From Mycobacterium gastri (GTDB lineage: Bacteria > Actinomycetota > Actinomycetes > Mycobacteriales > Mycobacteriaceae): 62,555 nucleotides of DNA. Numbering within the stretch: the first letter of the stretch is position 1; the number at the start of each line of letters is the position of its first letter. Where the stretch lies: positions 1 through 62,555 of the forward strand of contig NZ_LQOX01000154.1 of the NCBI RefSeq assembly GCF_002102175.1, written 5' to 3'. This document shows positions 34,351 through 43,100 of this stretch, piece by piece. The translations under genes were made by a program, and so were the position numbers. The notes below the pieces were generated by a model that saw only the letters and a program-made list of their open reading frames with translations, searched no databases and was not told the origin of the DNA.

Positions 34351-35937
34351 ATGACTGACACCATCCAAACCCTCCTGCAACAGCGCCTGTCCGATTCGTC
34401 GGTCGCGGTGAAATACCATGATCTGCAATGGACTTGGCGCCAGTATCTGGCGGAGTCAGCGGCGCGCGCCGCGGCCTTGATCGCCGCCGCCGATCCGGAC
34501 CGACCGATGCACATCGGCGTTCTGCTGGGCAACACACCCGAGATGCTGGCGCAGATGGCGGCGGCCGGACTGGGCGGCTACGTGCTGTGCGGCCTGAACA
34601 CCACCCGCCGGGGCGCGGCGCTGGCCGCCGACATCAGAAAAGCGGATTGTCAGATCGTGGTGACCGATGCCGAACACCGCGACCTGCTGCACGGTTTGGA
34701 CTTGGCCGACACCCGGATTCTCGACACCACGACACCGCAGTGGGCCGAAATGATCGCTGCCGCCGGTCCGTTGGTCCCGCACCGCAAGGTCGGCATGACG
34801 GACCCGTTCATGATGATCTTCACCTCCGGCACCAGCGGAAGCCCCAAGGCGGTGCAGGTGTCCCAGCTGATGCCGGTGTTCGCCGGGCGCAGCCTCTCCG
34901 AGCGCTTCGCCCTGACCGATCAGGACACCTGCTATGTGTCCATGCCGCTGTTTCACTCCAATGCGGTGGTCGCCGGATGGGCGCCGGCGGTGGTGTCCGG
35001 CGCGGCCATTGCGCCGGCGAAGTTCTCGGCCAGCAATTTCCTGGCCGACGTCCGCCGCTACCACGCCACGTACATGAACTATGTCGGCAAGCCGCTGGCC
35101 TACATCCTGGCCACTCCGGAGCGCGAGGACGACGCCGACAATCCGCTGCGGGTGGCGTTCGGCAACGAGGCCAACGAGAAGGACATCGAGGAGTTCGCGC
35201 GGCGCTTCGCGGTGCAGGTCGAAGACGGCTTCGGCTCGACCGAAAACGCGGTCATCGTGATCCGCGAACCCGGGACTCCGCCCGGCTCGATCGGTAAAGG
35301 TGCCCCCGGAGTCGCCGTGTACCACAGCGACACCGTCACCGAGTGTTCCGTCGCCCGCTTCGACGACCACGGTGCCCTGCTCAACGCCGACGAGGCGGTG
35401 GGCGAATTGGTCAACACGACGGGGTCGGGGTTTTTCAGCGGCTATTACAACGATCCCGACGCCAACGCCGAACGCATGCGCCACGGCATGTATTGGTCCG
35501 GCGACCTCGCCTACCGCGACGCGCAGGGCTGGATCTATCTGGCCGGCCGCACCAGCGACTGGATGAGGGTCGACGGCGAGAATTTGACGACCGCGCCTAT
35601 CGAACGAATCCTTTTGCGCCACAACGCTATCAACCGGGTGGCGGTCTATGCGGTGCCGGACGAGCATGTCGGTGACCAGGTGATGGCCGCGGTCGTGCCG
35701 CATCGGGGCCGCGCCTTCGACCCCGACTCGTTCGAAGCGTTCCTCGACGCGCAGCCCGACCTGTCCCCCAAGGCCCGCCCACGCTATGTCCGCATCGCCG
35801 CCGAACTGCCCAGCACCGTCACCCACAAGGTGCTCAAGCGCCAGTTGATCGCCGAGGGAACGAGCGTCGGCGCGGGCGAGACGCTGTGGGTGCGCGAGCC
35901 GCGGGGCACCGCCTACCGGATCGCCGCCGGCGGCTAA
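34351..35937 (+). CDS. fadD1: Acyl-CoA synthetase, FadD1/FadD17 type
   Basis: 528 residues. The AMP-binding loop is FTSGTSGSPKAVQ (about 152-164), followed by MPLFHSNA and the GFGSTENAV adenylate motif. The C-terminal domain contains YWSGDLAYRD and TRKV-like TVTHKVLK near the end. It belongs to the FadD1/FadD17 subgroup. FadD1 is preferred because the divergent neighbour is Rv1751-like, as in M. tuberculosis. Its stop codon interlocks with the stop of the convergent DUF35 gene (4-bp overlap), leaving no space for a terminator. Confidence 0.85.
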   Translation: MTDTIQTLLQQRLSDSSVAVKYHDLQWTWRQYLAESAARAAALIAAADPDRPMHIGVLLGNTPEMLAQMAAAGLGGYVLCGLNTTRRGAALAADIRKADCQIVVTDAEHRDLLHGLDLADTRILDTTTPQWAEMIAAAGPLVPHRKVGMTDPFMMIFTSGTSGSPKAVQVSQLMPVFAGRSLSERFALTDQDTCYVSMPLFHSNAVVAGWAPAVVSGAAIAPAKFSASNFLADVRRYHATYMNYVGKPLAYILATPEREDDADNPLRVAFGNEANEKDIEEFARRFAVQVEDGFGSTENAVIVIREPGTPPGSIGKGAPGVAVYHSDTVTECSVARFDDHGALLNADEAVGELVNTTGSGFFSGYYNDPDANAERMRHGMYWSGDLAYRDAQGWIYLAGRTSDWMRVDGENLTTAPIERILLRHNAINRVAVYAVPDEHVGDQVMAAVVPHRGRAFDPDSFEAFLDAQPDLSPKARPRYVRIAAELPSTVTHKVLKRQLIAEGTSVGAGETLWVREPRGTAYRIAAGG

Positions 35938-36353
35938 AGTCCGAAGTACGGGAGCGCCAGGTCGGTGCCCACTTCATGGAATCGCACCCGCACTCGCATG
36001 CCGACCACTAGATCCGCCGGTGCTATGCCGATGATGTTGGTCAGCATCTGGTAGCCCTCGTCCAGCGTGACGATCGCCGGCGCGTACGGTGGCTCGAACT
36101 CGGGTGTCACCGGCCGGTAAACCACTGTCCAGCTGTATATTTCGCCGATCCCGGCACTGGGCGTCCAGGTGAGATTCCCGGACAGACACTGCCGGCAGTG
36201 CTCGGCCGGCGGGAAATTGGCGGTGCCGCACGCCTGACAGCGTTGATAGCGCAGCTCGCCTGCCCGGCATCCGTCCCAAAAAGGAGCGCTGAGCGGACTG
36301 CTCGGGTGCGGCACCGGCCCGGTCTGCGGCTGCAACAGATCCTCCGAACTCAT
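35934..36353 (-). CDS. DUF35 / zinc-ribbon OB-fold acyl-CoA-binding protein
   Basis: 139 residues from the ATG at 36353. An N-terminal rubredoxin-like zinc ribbon shows two CxxC knuckles (RCQACG and HCRQCL, about residues 38-58), followed by an OB fold with YSWTVVYRPVTPEFEPPYAPA. DUF35 proteins bind acyl-CoA and form tight complexes with thiolase-like lipid-transfer proteins. The thiolase-like gene lies directly upstream with a 4-bp ATGA overlap, so the two are expected to make one complex. Confidence 0.9.
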   Translation of the reverse strand: MSSEDLLQPQTGPVPHPSSPLSAPFWDGCRAGELRYQRCQACGTANFPPAEHCRQCLSGNLTWTPSAGIGEIYSWTVVYRPVTPEFEPPYAPAIVTLDEGYQMLTNIIGIAPADLVVGMRVRVRFHEVGTDLALPYFGL

Positions 36354-37513
36354 CGCGGCTCGGCTCCGAGGATCAGCACCGTGGTGAACAGGGCGCCCGC
36401 TCCCCCGTTGCTGCACAACGCGATACGCGCGTTCGGAACCTGAAGCGCGCCCGCCTCACCGCGCAACTGCTGAACCGCTCGGATCGCGCGCTGCATCATT
36501 TGCGGATTCTTTCCGGCATGACTGAAGGACATGGTTCCGCCGTCGGTGGTGACCGGGTGGCTGCCGCCGATGGCGATGTGACCGTCGGCCACGAATGGTC
36601 CGCCTTCGCCCTGGCCGCAGAAGCCGAACGCTTCCAGCTGACGGATGATCTCGAACGAGAACGGATCGTAGAGTTCCAGCACGTCCACCTCGTCACGACG
36701 CAGCCCGGCATGCGTGAACGCACGATCGGCCGCACGGCTGCCCACCAGGCCATTGACCGGACCACCGCGCCGCCCCGCGAGGTCCCATGCGGGCGGGTGC
36801 TGATACGACGGGCCGTAATAGTCTGCGCCACTGCCCAACACGTAGATCGGCCGTCTGGCGACCTGCAGCTTGTCCAGGTTCGCCACTACCAGGGCACAGC
36901 CTCCCTCGGAGGTGGTGGCGCAGTCGAGCAGGTGAAAGGGCTCGGCTATGGGCCGTGATGCGGTGATGTCGTCAGGGGTGAACGGTCCGCGTTGGTAGTA
37001 AACCGCCTCCGGGTTCCGCGAGCCGTTGTTGCGGATGGTGGCGGCCACGATGGACAGCTGTTCGCGCGTCGTGCCATAGACGTGCATGTGACGACGAGCG
37101 ATGAGAGCGAACTCGGCGGCGGTGAACATTCCCCACGGCGCCACGAACTCGTTCTCCGGCCGGGTCCACGGCGCCGTGGCCGCATGGTCGCGATACTCGC
37201 CGGCCTGGGCGGCGACGAGGACCACCACGTCGGCCATGCCATGCTCGATCGCGGTGACGGCCTCGGTGATCATGCCGATCCCGGCGGTCAGTCCCTGCCA
37301 GGCCGGGCCGATGCGCAGGTCATAGATCAGTGTGGTGGACAGCGCGCCGGCACTGATCCCGTCCACGTCTTCGAGGTCGAGGCCGGCGTCATCGAGGGCG
37401 CCCCGAATGGCCTTGACCGCCAGGCTGCGAGAGGTTTCACCGTCGAGGCGGCGCCCCTGGCGGGTGTTGTGTACGCCGACGACGGCTGCGGTGCTGCGCC
37501 TGGTCGCGCTCAC
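36350..37513 (-). CDS. Thiolase-like lipid-transfer protein, probable DUF35 partner
   Basis: 387 residues from GTG 37513, which has GGAG five bases upstream; an ATG at 37567 gives a longer but less likely start. The thiolase fold is clear (ELYDPFSFEIIRQLEAFGFCG; GGSHPVTTDGG; CSNGGAGALF). In the N-terminal half the nucleophile loop reads TAGIGMITEAVTAIEHGMADVV without the cysteine of true thiolases. This matches Ltp2-type proteins, which with a DUF35 partner act as retro-aldolases on steroid side-chain CoA thioesters. An aldolase activity is therefore more likely than thiolysis. Confidence 0.85.
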   Translation of the reverse strand: MSATRRSTAAVVGVHNTRQGRRLDGETSRSLAVKAIRGALDDAGLDLEDVDGISAGALSTTLIYDLRIGPAWQGLTAGIGMITEAVTAIEHGMADVVVLVAAQAGEYRDHAATAPWTRPENEFVAPWGMFTAAEFALIARRHMHVYGTTREQLSIVAATIRNNGSRNPEAVYYQRGPFTPDDITASRPIAEPFHLLDCATTSEGGCALVVANLDKLQVARRPIYVLGSGADYYGPSYQHPPAWDLAGRRGGPVNGLVGSRAADRAFTHAGLRRDEVDVLELYDPFSFEIIRQLEAFGFCGQGEGGPFVADGHIAIGGSHPVTTDGGTMSFSHAGKNPQMMQRAIRAVQQLRGEAGALQVPNARIALCSNGGAGALFTTVLILGAEPR

Positions 37514-37565
37514 TGTCACTCCGTTCTGCTGCCATGTGGCTCTGGCACACGGCACGATGACGATC

Positions 37566-38435
37566 ATGACCGATTCCAGCGCGACCCGAGTGGCCGTCTA
37601 CTTCGACTTCGACAACATCGTGATCTCGCGCTACGACCAAGTGCACGGACGCGGCAGCTTCCAAAAGGACAAGGCCAAGGGTCTGGACCCGGAGCGGCTG
37701 CGGGCGGCGACTGTCGACCTGGGCGCAATCATGGACTTCGCCTCGTCGTTCGGCACCCTGGTGCTCACCCGCGCGTACGCGGATTGGTCGGCCGAGGTGA
37801 ACGCCCGCTACCACGGCCAGCTGGTCGGACGCGCGGTCGATCTCGTACAACTGTTCCCGGCGGCCGCGTACGGCAAGAACGGAGCCGACATCCGTCTGGC
37901 CGTGGATGCCGTCGAGGATATGTTCCGGCTGCCCGACTTGACCCATGTGGTGATCGTCGGCGGCGATTCCGACTACATCGCACTCGCGCAACGCTGCAAG
38001 CGGCTGGGCCGGTATGTCGTCGGCATCGGCGTGGCCGGTGCCAGCAGCCAGTCGCTGGCCGCAGCCTGCGACGAGTTCGTCACCTACGACACGCTGCCCG
38101 GGATATCCACCACGGTCGTGGCGGCGCAGCCCAAGAAACGAGGACGGCATGCCGGCACCGCGGAGCCGGACGGGGAGCCGACTCCACCCGACCCGCAGGC
38201 CGCCGCCACCAGGCTGCTCGAACGCGCGCTGCGGATCGGCCAGGAGAAGGACGACGCGGACTGGCAGCACAACTCGATGGTCAAGGCCCAGATGAAGCGG
38301 ATGGACCCCTCGTTCAGCGAGAAATCGCTGGGCTTCAAGTCCTTCAGCGACTTTCTGCGCTCCCGTAGCGACGTGGTGGATCTTGACGAGAGCAGCACCA
38401 CGCGAATGGTGCGCCTGCACAGCGACGCAGGTTGA
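37566..38435 (+). CDS. NYN (LabA-like PIN) domain protein with C-terminal OST-HTH/LOTUS-like domain
   Basis: 289 residues. The N-terminal NYN nuclease fold has the acidic residues expected for metal binding: D14/D16 in VYFDFDN, D64-type residues in YADW, then GADIRLAVDA and VIVGGDSDYIAL. After an acidic-proline linker (about 195-215) the C-terminal 70 residues resemble an OST-HTH domain that binds RNA (LLERAL...SFSEKSLGFKSFSDFL). Members are thought to act in RNA processing. It is divergent from the thiolase gene with 52 bp between starts. ATG at 37557 is an alternative start. Confidence 0.85.
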   Translation: MTDSSATRVAVYFDFDNIVISRYDQVHGRGSFQKDKAKGLDPERLRAATVDLGAIMDFASSFGTLVLTRAYADWSAEVNARYHGQLVGRAVDLVQLFPAAAYGKNGADIRLAVDAVEDMFRLPDLTHVVIVGGDSDYIALAQRCKRLGRYVVGIGVAGASSQSLAAACDEFVTYDTLPGISTTVVAAQPKKRGRHAGTAEPDGEPTPPDPQAAATRLLERALRIGQEKDDADWQHNSMVKAQMKRMDPSFSEKSLGFKSFSDFLRSRSDVVDLDESSTTRMVRLHSDAG

Positions 38436-38479
38436 TCGCCGAGCAGTAGCTCCGCGCAGGCAGCGGATTCAGACCGTGG

Positions 38480-39142
38480 TTACCCGTCGATTTCGCCGGC
38501 TATTCCGCGCTCGAGGCTGGCCCGGGTGCTGCCCGGCAATACAACGAGGCCGTCGAGCTCGGTACGCGCCAAACCATATGCCCGCTGCCGCTCCTGCTGC
38601 GTCGCGGAAGTGTCGGCCGCCACCCGTAACAGGCTCTGAGCACGCGCCAGCCGCTGCCGTTCCTCCCGGGAGAAGTCGCTTCTGCCTTTGCGAATGGCCT
38701 CTGCCTCCGCGGCGTTGAACGCGGTCACATAACTTTCGACAGCGTCGAGGTACTGTCGCGCGCCCTCGCGGTCGTCGAGGAGATCTTCCGCACGGACCGG
38801 CCGGTGGAAGTCGGCCGCCAGTTTGGCTTTGTGAAAGGCGGTCGTCAGTGGATCTCGCATGTCGGTCATGGCCGGGAAGTCGAGGAGCTTGGCGGCGTCG
38901 AGCTCGTACTGAAGCCAACGGGCATCGGTGTGGTCGTGCGCATCGATCGCGCGACGTATTGCTCGCCAACGCGATGCTTGATTGCCGGTTTCACCAGAGT
39001 CGGCCACCGCAGGTTCTGCGGGATCGCTTGACGCCTCCCGTTGCCTTTTCAGGGACGAGAGCGCCCGGATGCCGGCATAGATCACACCGGTCACCGGAGC
39101 GGCCAGCACCAACAACTCGAGCAGCCGAAACAGCAGTCCCAC
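38480..39142 (-). CDS. Conserved hypothetical membrane-anchored protein
   Basis: 220 residues. One N-terminal transmembrane segment (about residues 5-27) is followed by a cytosolic or extracytosolic helical domain rich in Ala, Arg and Glu (SDFSREERQRLARAQSLL). The domain is likely coiled or all-helical. No catalytic motif was recognised. It is convergent with the NYN protein gene, 45 bp away. Confidence 0.75.
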   Translation of the reverse strand: MGLLFRLLELLVLAAPVTGVIYAGIRALSSLKRQREASSDPAEPAVADSGETGNQASRWRAIRRAIDAHDHTDARWLQYELDAAKLLDFPAMTDMRDPLTTAFHKAKLAADFHRPVRAEDLLDDREGARQYLDAVESYVTAFNAAEAEAIRKGRSDFSREERQRLARAQSLLRVAADTSATQQERQRAYGLARTELDGLVVLPGSTRASLERGIAGEIDG

Positions 39143-39255
39143 CAGGCAAGGATGCCATCATTGGGCGTCGGGGGCGCCTGCTGGACACACTGGACCCGGG
39201 AGATACGGCGTCGAGCTTAGCGTCGATGTGCGTCGACGTGAGTGACACCGAATGG

Positions 39256-39955
39256 TTATTGCCGGAGCCGTGAATCTTGCACCGCGCCAGGATCATCCGT
39301 TGTCGCAGCGCTTGCGCTTTGGCAAGCACCCAATGCCCCCGCCGTGGCGGCCGGGAAGGAGGTGTCGGCTGCTGTTGTGGTGGGGGCTGAGGGTACGCCC
39401 GGTTGCGGTGGTGCCACCTGTGGTGGACGTTCCAGCTGTGGTGGTGGAGGCGCCGGCTGCTGAGACGGCGGTTTTACCTGTTGTCGTGGAGGGGGCAGCC
39501 GGCGTTTTGGTGCAGCTGGCGGTGCCGCGCTCCGTGGCATAAGCGGCTTTATCGTCGGTGCCGGGATACTCGGCGGCGGCGGCGCGGGTGGAAGCTCCCC
39601 CAGGGGGACTGTCTTGATCAGTGCCGTGCCGACCGCGCCTCGGGCGTTAGTGCCCGGCCGGTCCCGCTCGCGTCGGGCTGCCGCGACGATGCCATCGACC
39701 GCTCATTCCCGCCCCGTCGCCGGCGTGGTGATCATCTTCGACGTCGGCGGCAGCGTCCAGAGGCCATTTTCCGAGGAATCCGCGTTTTGCGCGCCAGCAG
39801 TGGCCCGTTGAATCGGCTCATACACCGCAGGATGACCGCGCGCCGATCGGAGCCATATCGTCACCGGCACCGGTGCGGCACCGACGACGCTCGAGGCGGT
39901 GCCTATTAGGGCAGTGATTACCGCATACTCAGCGGGTGGTTGCCAGCTTGTGCAT
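39256..39955 (-). pseudogene. Broken gene for a Pro/Thr-rich secreted or membrane protein
   Basis: One minus-strand frame reads like a real protein over about 220 codons but is damaged. A start ATGCACAAG at 39955 runs eight codons and then stops. After a frameshift near 39925 the frame continues with a hydrophobic stretch (YAVITALIGTASSVVGAA) and then RGHPAVYEPIQRATAG and ENGLWTLPPTSKMITTP. A TGA at 39703-39705 interrupts it. It then resumes through AVDGIVAAARRERDRPG into a proline-rich tail (from about 39580) ending at 39256. Two lesions and a coherent composition argue for a pseudogene. The family is not recognised. Confidence 0.55.
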
Positions 39956-40139
39956 GGCCGTCGTCAGTCAGTAGATCCCGTCGTCATAGACGACGCCGTA
40001 CCGTTATGTTTTGATTTGGTCATGCGATTGTATAGCCGTCGTGTACGTCGCCAATCACCTTATTCTGTATCGCCCGGGTGCGCTGGTGTCGATGGATCCG
40101 ACGTCCATCCGGTGACCCGCAACGGAATGGAATCCCGCC

Positions 40140-40496
40140 GTGTCCACAGCAGGCGCTCTGGTTAGCGCCTCGGCGGTGGTGATCGCAGCAATTGTCTGTG
40201 GTGGCACGGCAGAAGCAGACCCAAACCAGGACCAGCGGTTTCTGGCGCTGCTCGATGAATTGGAAATCCCCGCCGTCGACAACGTACCGGTACTAATAGC
40301 CCGAGCCCATCAAATTTGTAGCGAACTCGATCACGGCACGTCGTTCCAGACCACAGTGGACGAGAATACCGACATGATTTATGGGGACGATCCGTCCTTA
40401 CGGCGAGTTCCTGATCGCGTTAATAGAACCGCGGTCAGGTTCAGCACCGCATCAGTGGTGGTCTACTGCCCATCTCACCAGGGCGAGCTCCCGTAG
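40140..40496 (+). CDS. DUF732 family secreted protein
   Basis: 118 residues, GTG start at 40140. A signal peptide covers about residues 1-26 (ALVSASAVVIAAIVCGGTAEA). The mature part starts with DPNQDQRFLALLDELEI, contains AHQICSEL and ends near VVYCPSHQGEL, giving the two cysteines and spacing of DUF732 proteins, which are common small exported proteins in mycobacteria. Function unknown. The sequence around it is more AT-rich than the rest of the window. Confidence 0.8.
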   Translation: MSTAGALVSASAVVIAAIVCGGTAEADPNQDQRFLALLDELEIPAVDNVPVLIARAHQICSELDHGTSFQTTVDENTDMIYGDDPSLRRVPDRVNRTAVRFSTASVVVYCPSHQGELP

Positions 40497-40915
40497 TGTC
40501 TCGATAGCGATGTCCAGGGCTGCGCGTTTTCCGCCCAGGCCTTGTCAAAATGGCTGGTGTGCAGCGCCTCTCGTAGCACGGTCACCGAATTGGACAGCCG
40601 GCGTCGTGAATCATGAACCGCACCAATCTGATCCAATGCCTCAGCGCAATCGCCGCGCCGAACAACCGTGCCAACTCATGGTGGCGCCCGCCGCCGACGG
40701 TTTGGGGCGAAGCTCACGGAGGCCGTCGCGCTCAACATCGCAAACCGAAACTTTCGCCAGCGTCATCGACGACGGCAACGCCTTCGGCTCGGGGCGGCAC
40801 CGCCGATCCACGGGCTGCTCGACTGACCTGGCGGGAGGTCGAGAGCCTTGCGGGTTATCCACAGCCTGATGGTGAACACCCGGTGTTGTCCGCCGGCTGT
40901 GGCATAATCGAATGT
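40497..40915. other. Intergenic region upstream of REP13E12
   Basis: 419 bp. An open plus-strand frame from 40613 joins the REP13E12 gene, but its codons do not look like the family and it has no good ribosome binding site, so I do not count it. On the minus strand a fragment reading TVLREALHTSHFDKAWAE (about 40600-40540) could be a remnant of another gene. Nothing firm. Confidence 0.4.
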
Positions 40916-42418
40916 ATGTTCGAGGCCCGCGGCGGTGAGGTCGCTGAGATGGATGAGTGGTTTGAGCGCCGTCATCCGTCCAAGACGCTCGAGTCGGCGA
41001 AGTTGGTGGATCGGATATGTGCGGCGGGGCGGGCAGAGAATCGGGCCGCTGCCGCCCAACTGAGCGCGATCGGGGAACTGTTTGCCTACCGGCTCTCCCG
41101 GTGTTCGGAGACCGAGGACTGGGCCATCGACACCATGGAGGCGGTGGCTGCCGAAGTCGGGGCGGCGTTGCGGATCAGCCAGGGGTTAGCGGCCAGCCGG
41201 CTGCGCTATGCCCGGGTTATGCGTGAGCGGCTGCCGCAGGTCGGCGAGGTGTTTAAGGCCGGTGACATCGACTTTCGGGCGTTTCAAACGATGGCCTATC
41301 GCACCGAGCTGATCGAGGATCGCCAGGCGCTGGCCGCCGTGGATGCCCAGTTGGCGGCGCTGGTGCCGCGCTGCCCCTCGCTCAGCCGGGGCCGGCTGGG
41401 CGCCCAGGTCGACAAGATCGTGGCCAACGCCGACGCCGATGCGGTGCGGCGCCGCAAAGAACAGCAGATCGAGCGCCAGATCCGCATCGACGAAGGCATC
41501 GGCGGTATCTCCCAGGTCGAGGGCACCCTGTTCACCCCCGATGCCCATGCGCTGGACAAGCGGTTAACCGCGCTGGCGGCCACGGTATGTGCCCATGATC
41601 CGCGCACCCGTGCCCAGCGCCGCGCCGATGCGTTGGGGGCCTTGGCCGCCGGGGCCGATCGGCTGGGGTGTGGTTGCGGGCGCACCGAGTGCGCGGCCGG
41701 AAAACGGCCGGCCGCCTCCCCGGTGATAATCCATGTGATCGCCGAGCAGGCCAGCATCGACGGGCGCGCCCAGACGCCGGCATCCCAAGTCTGCGCCGAC
41801 GGGCTCATCGGCCCCGAACTGGTGGCCGAGTTTGCCGCGTCGGCCAAACTGATACCGCTGACCCACCCCGGCGATGCCCCACCAGAGCCACGCTATGTGC
41901 CATCGAAGACGTTGGCCGATTTCGTGCGGTGCCGCGATTTGACGTGTCGCTGGCCCAACTGTGATCGCCCGGCCTTCGATTGCGACCTCGACCATTCGAT
42001 TCCCTATGCCCGGGGCGGGCCCACCCATGCGTCAAACCTCAAGTGCTACTGCAGAACTCACCACTTGATCAAAACCTTCTGGGGCTGGAAGGACCAACAA
42101 CTGCCCGACGGCACCCTGATCCTGACCTCCCCGACCGGGCACACCTACGTCACCACCCCCGGCAGTGCACTGCTGTTCCCCAGCCTGTACGCACCCACCG
42201 CCGATCTGCCCACACCCGAAACCGCACCACCAGACCCCTGCGCCGAGCGCACCGCGATGATGCCCAAACGCCGCCGCACCCGCGCCCAAGACCACGCCTA
42301 CCGTGTGGCCGCCGAACGCCGCGACAACCACCACGCCCGCACCACCCCACCAACCGAACACACCAATCAAACCGGACCCGCCCCACCCGGCATCGACGAC
42401 GAACCACCCCCGTTCTGA
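40916..42418 (+). CDS. REP13E12-family HNH endonuclease / DUF222 repeat protein
   Basis: 500 residues from the ATG at 40916. The DUF222 part spans the first 350 residues (EDWAIDTMEAVAAEVGAALRI; RYARVMRERLPQVGE). The HNH nuclease motif follows, with zinc-type Cys and His in CRDLTCRWPNCDRP, the catalytic DHSIPYARGGPTHASNLKCYC and CRTHH. The C-terminal 120 residues are Pro/Thr/His-rich. These genes belong to the 13E12 repeat family of mycobacteria, whose copies serve as integration sites for phiRv1-type prophages. The host function is unknown. Two pseudogenes lie within 1.5 kb of it. Confidence 0.92.
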   Translation: MFEARGGEVAEMDEWFERRHPSKTLESAKLVDRICAAGRAENRAAAAQLSAIGELFAYRLSRCSETEDWAIDTMEAVAAEVGAALRISQGLAASRLRYARVMRERLPQVGEVFKAGDIDFRAFQTMAYRTELIEDRQALAAVDAQLAALVPRCPSLSRGRLGAQVDKIVANADADAVRRRKEQQIERQIRIDEGIGGISQVEGTLFTPDAHALDKRLTALAATVCAHDPRTRAQRRADALGALAAGADRLGCGCGRTECAAGKRPAASPVIIHVIAEQASIDGRAQTPASQVCADGLIGPELVAEFAASAKLIPLTHPGDAPPEPRYVPSKTLADFVRCRDLTCRWPNCDRPAFDCDLDHSIPYARGGPTHASNLKCYCRTHHLIKTFWGWKDQQLPDGTLILTSPTGHTYVTTPGSALLFPSLYAPTADLPTPETAPPDPCAERTAMMPKRRRTRAQDHAYRVAAERRDNHHARTTPPTEHTNQTGPAPPGIDDEPPPF

Positions 42419-42459
42419 TACAGAACGGGGTCGACGTAAGCGAGGTCGCTGCCGCGCCG

Positions 42460-43073
42460 TTACCGCTTGTCGGTCTGACCGGCCGCGATCTCGTCTGCCG
42501 CCTTGGCGACGATCCCCCCGGCCAGCCGGGCCCACATCTCGGGAGCGTTCGCCGCGAATCGGACCAGCGCCCGCTGACGCAGCGGGGCCACGGTGACCTC
42601 GGCGCGATTTCGCTCGATGGCGGTGACTACCGCTGCACCGACCTGCTCGGGGGTGCCGGCGCCGATCAGCGGCGGCACGGCGGCGCCCGAATCGGCGAAC
42701 ATCCCGGCGCCGCCGATTGCCCCCGGGCTGACCACCGAGACACCCACCCCGGCGGGCCGCAGGTCGTCGCGCAGGCATAGCGCGAAGCCCCGGATGCCGA
42801 ACTTCGTTAGGCCGGCAGCGCGGCATTGGCGACCAGGACGTCAATCTCCCCCGCTTCGGCGAGCAAGGCAACTGCGGCGCCGGAATCAGACAGGTCGCTG
42901 ACGACCGTCCGATGGTCGAGTCCGCTCAGCGAAGCCGCAAGCTTATCCAGCTCCGCCGGTTTGCGGGAGCTCAGGATCAGTCGCGCGCCGCGGTCGGCGA
43001 GTGCCGCGGCGATCGCTCGTCCGAGGCCGCCGGTGGCGCCGGTGAGCAGGACAGTCTTGCCGGTCAGGTCCAT
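42460..43073 (-). pseudogene. Short-chain dehydrogenase pseudogene with internal deletion
   Basis: The N-terminal 85 or so codons (start 43073) give a normal SDR beginning with the LTGKTVLLTGATGGLGRAIA Rossmann motif, through NAALPA. There the frame ends at TAA. Six bases earlier the other frame takes up the C-terminal part, LTKFGIRGFALCLRDDLRPA to the end at 42460. Normally the NAG motif is followed by about 60 residues up to the catalytic Tyr; here that part, including Ser and the Tyr of YxxxK, is missing while the Lys remains. An internal deletion of roughly 60-70 codons plus a frameshift has inactivated the gene. Confidence 0.78.
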
Positions 43074-43100
43074 TCGCTCGACGCTAGTCGATCCGGCGGC

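Noticed and set aside
36992..38368. 458-codon arginine-rich frame spanning the thiolase-like and NYN genes
   Set aside because: It is antisense to one gene and out of frame with the other; composition is non-protein-like.
40613..40915. N-terminal extension of the REP13E12 protein
   Set aside because: Family members start at the MFEARG position; the extension has no ribosome binding site and odd codon use.
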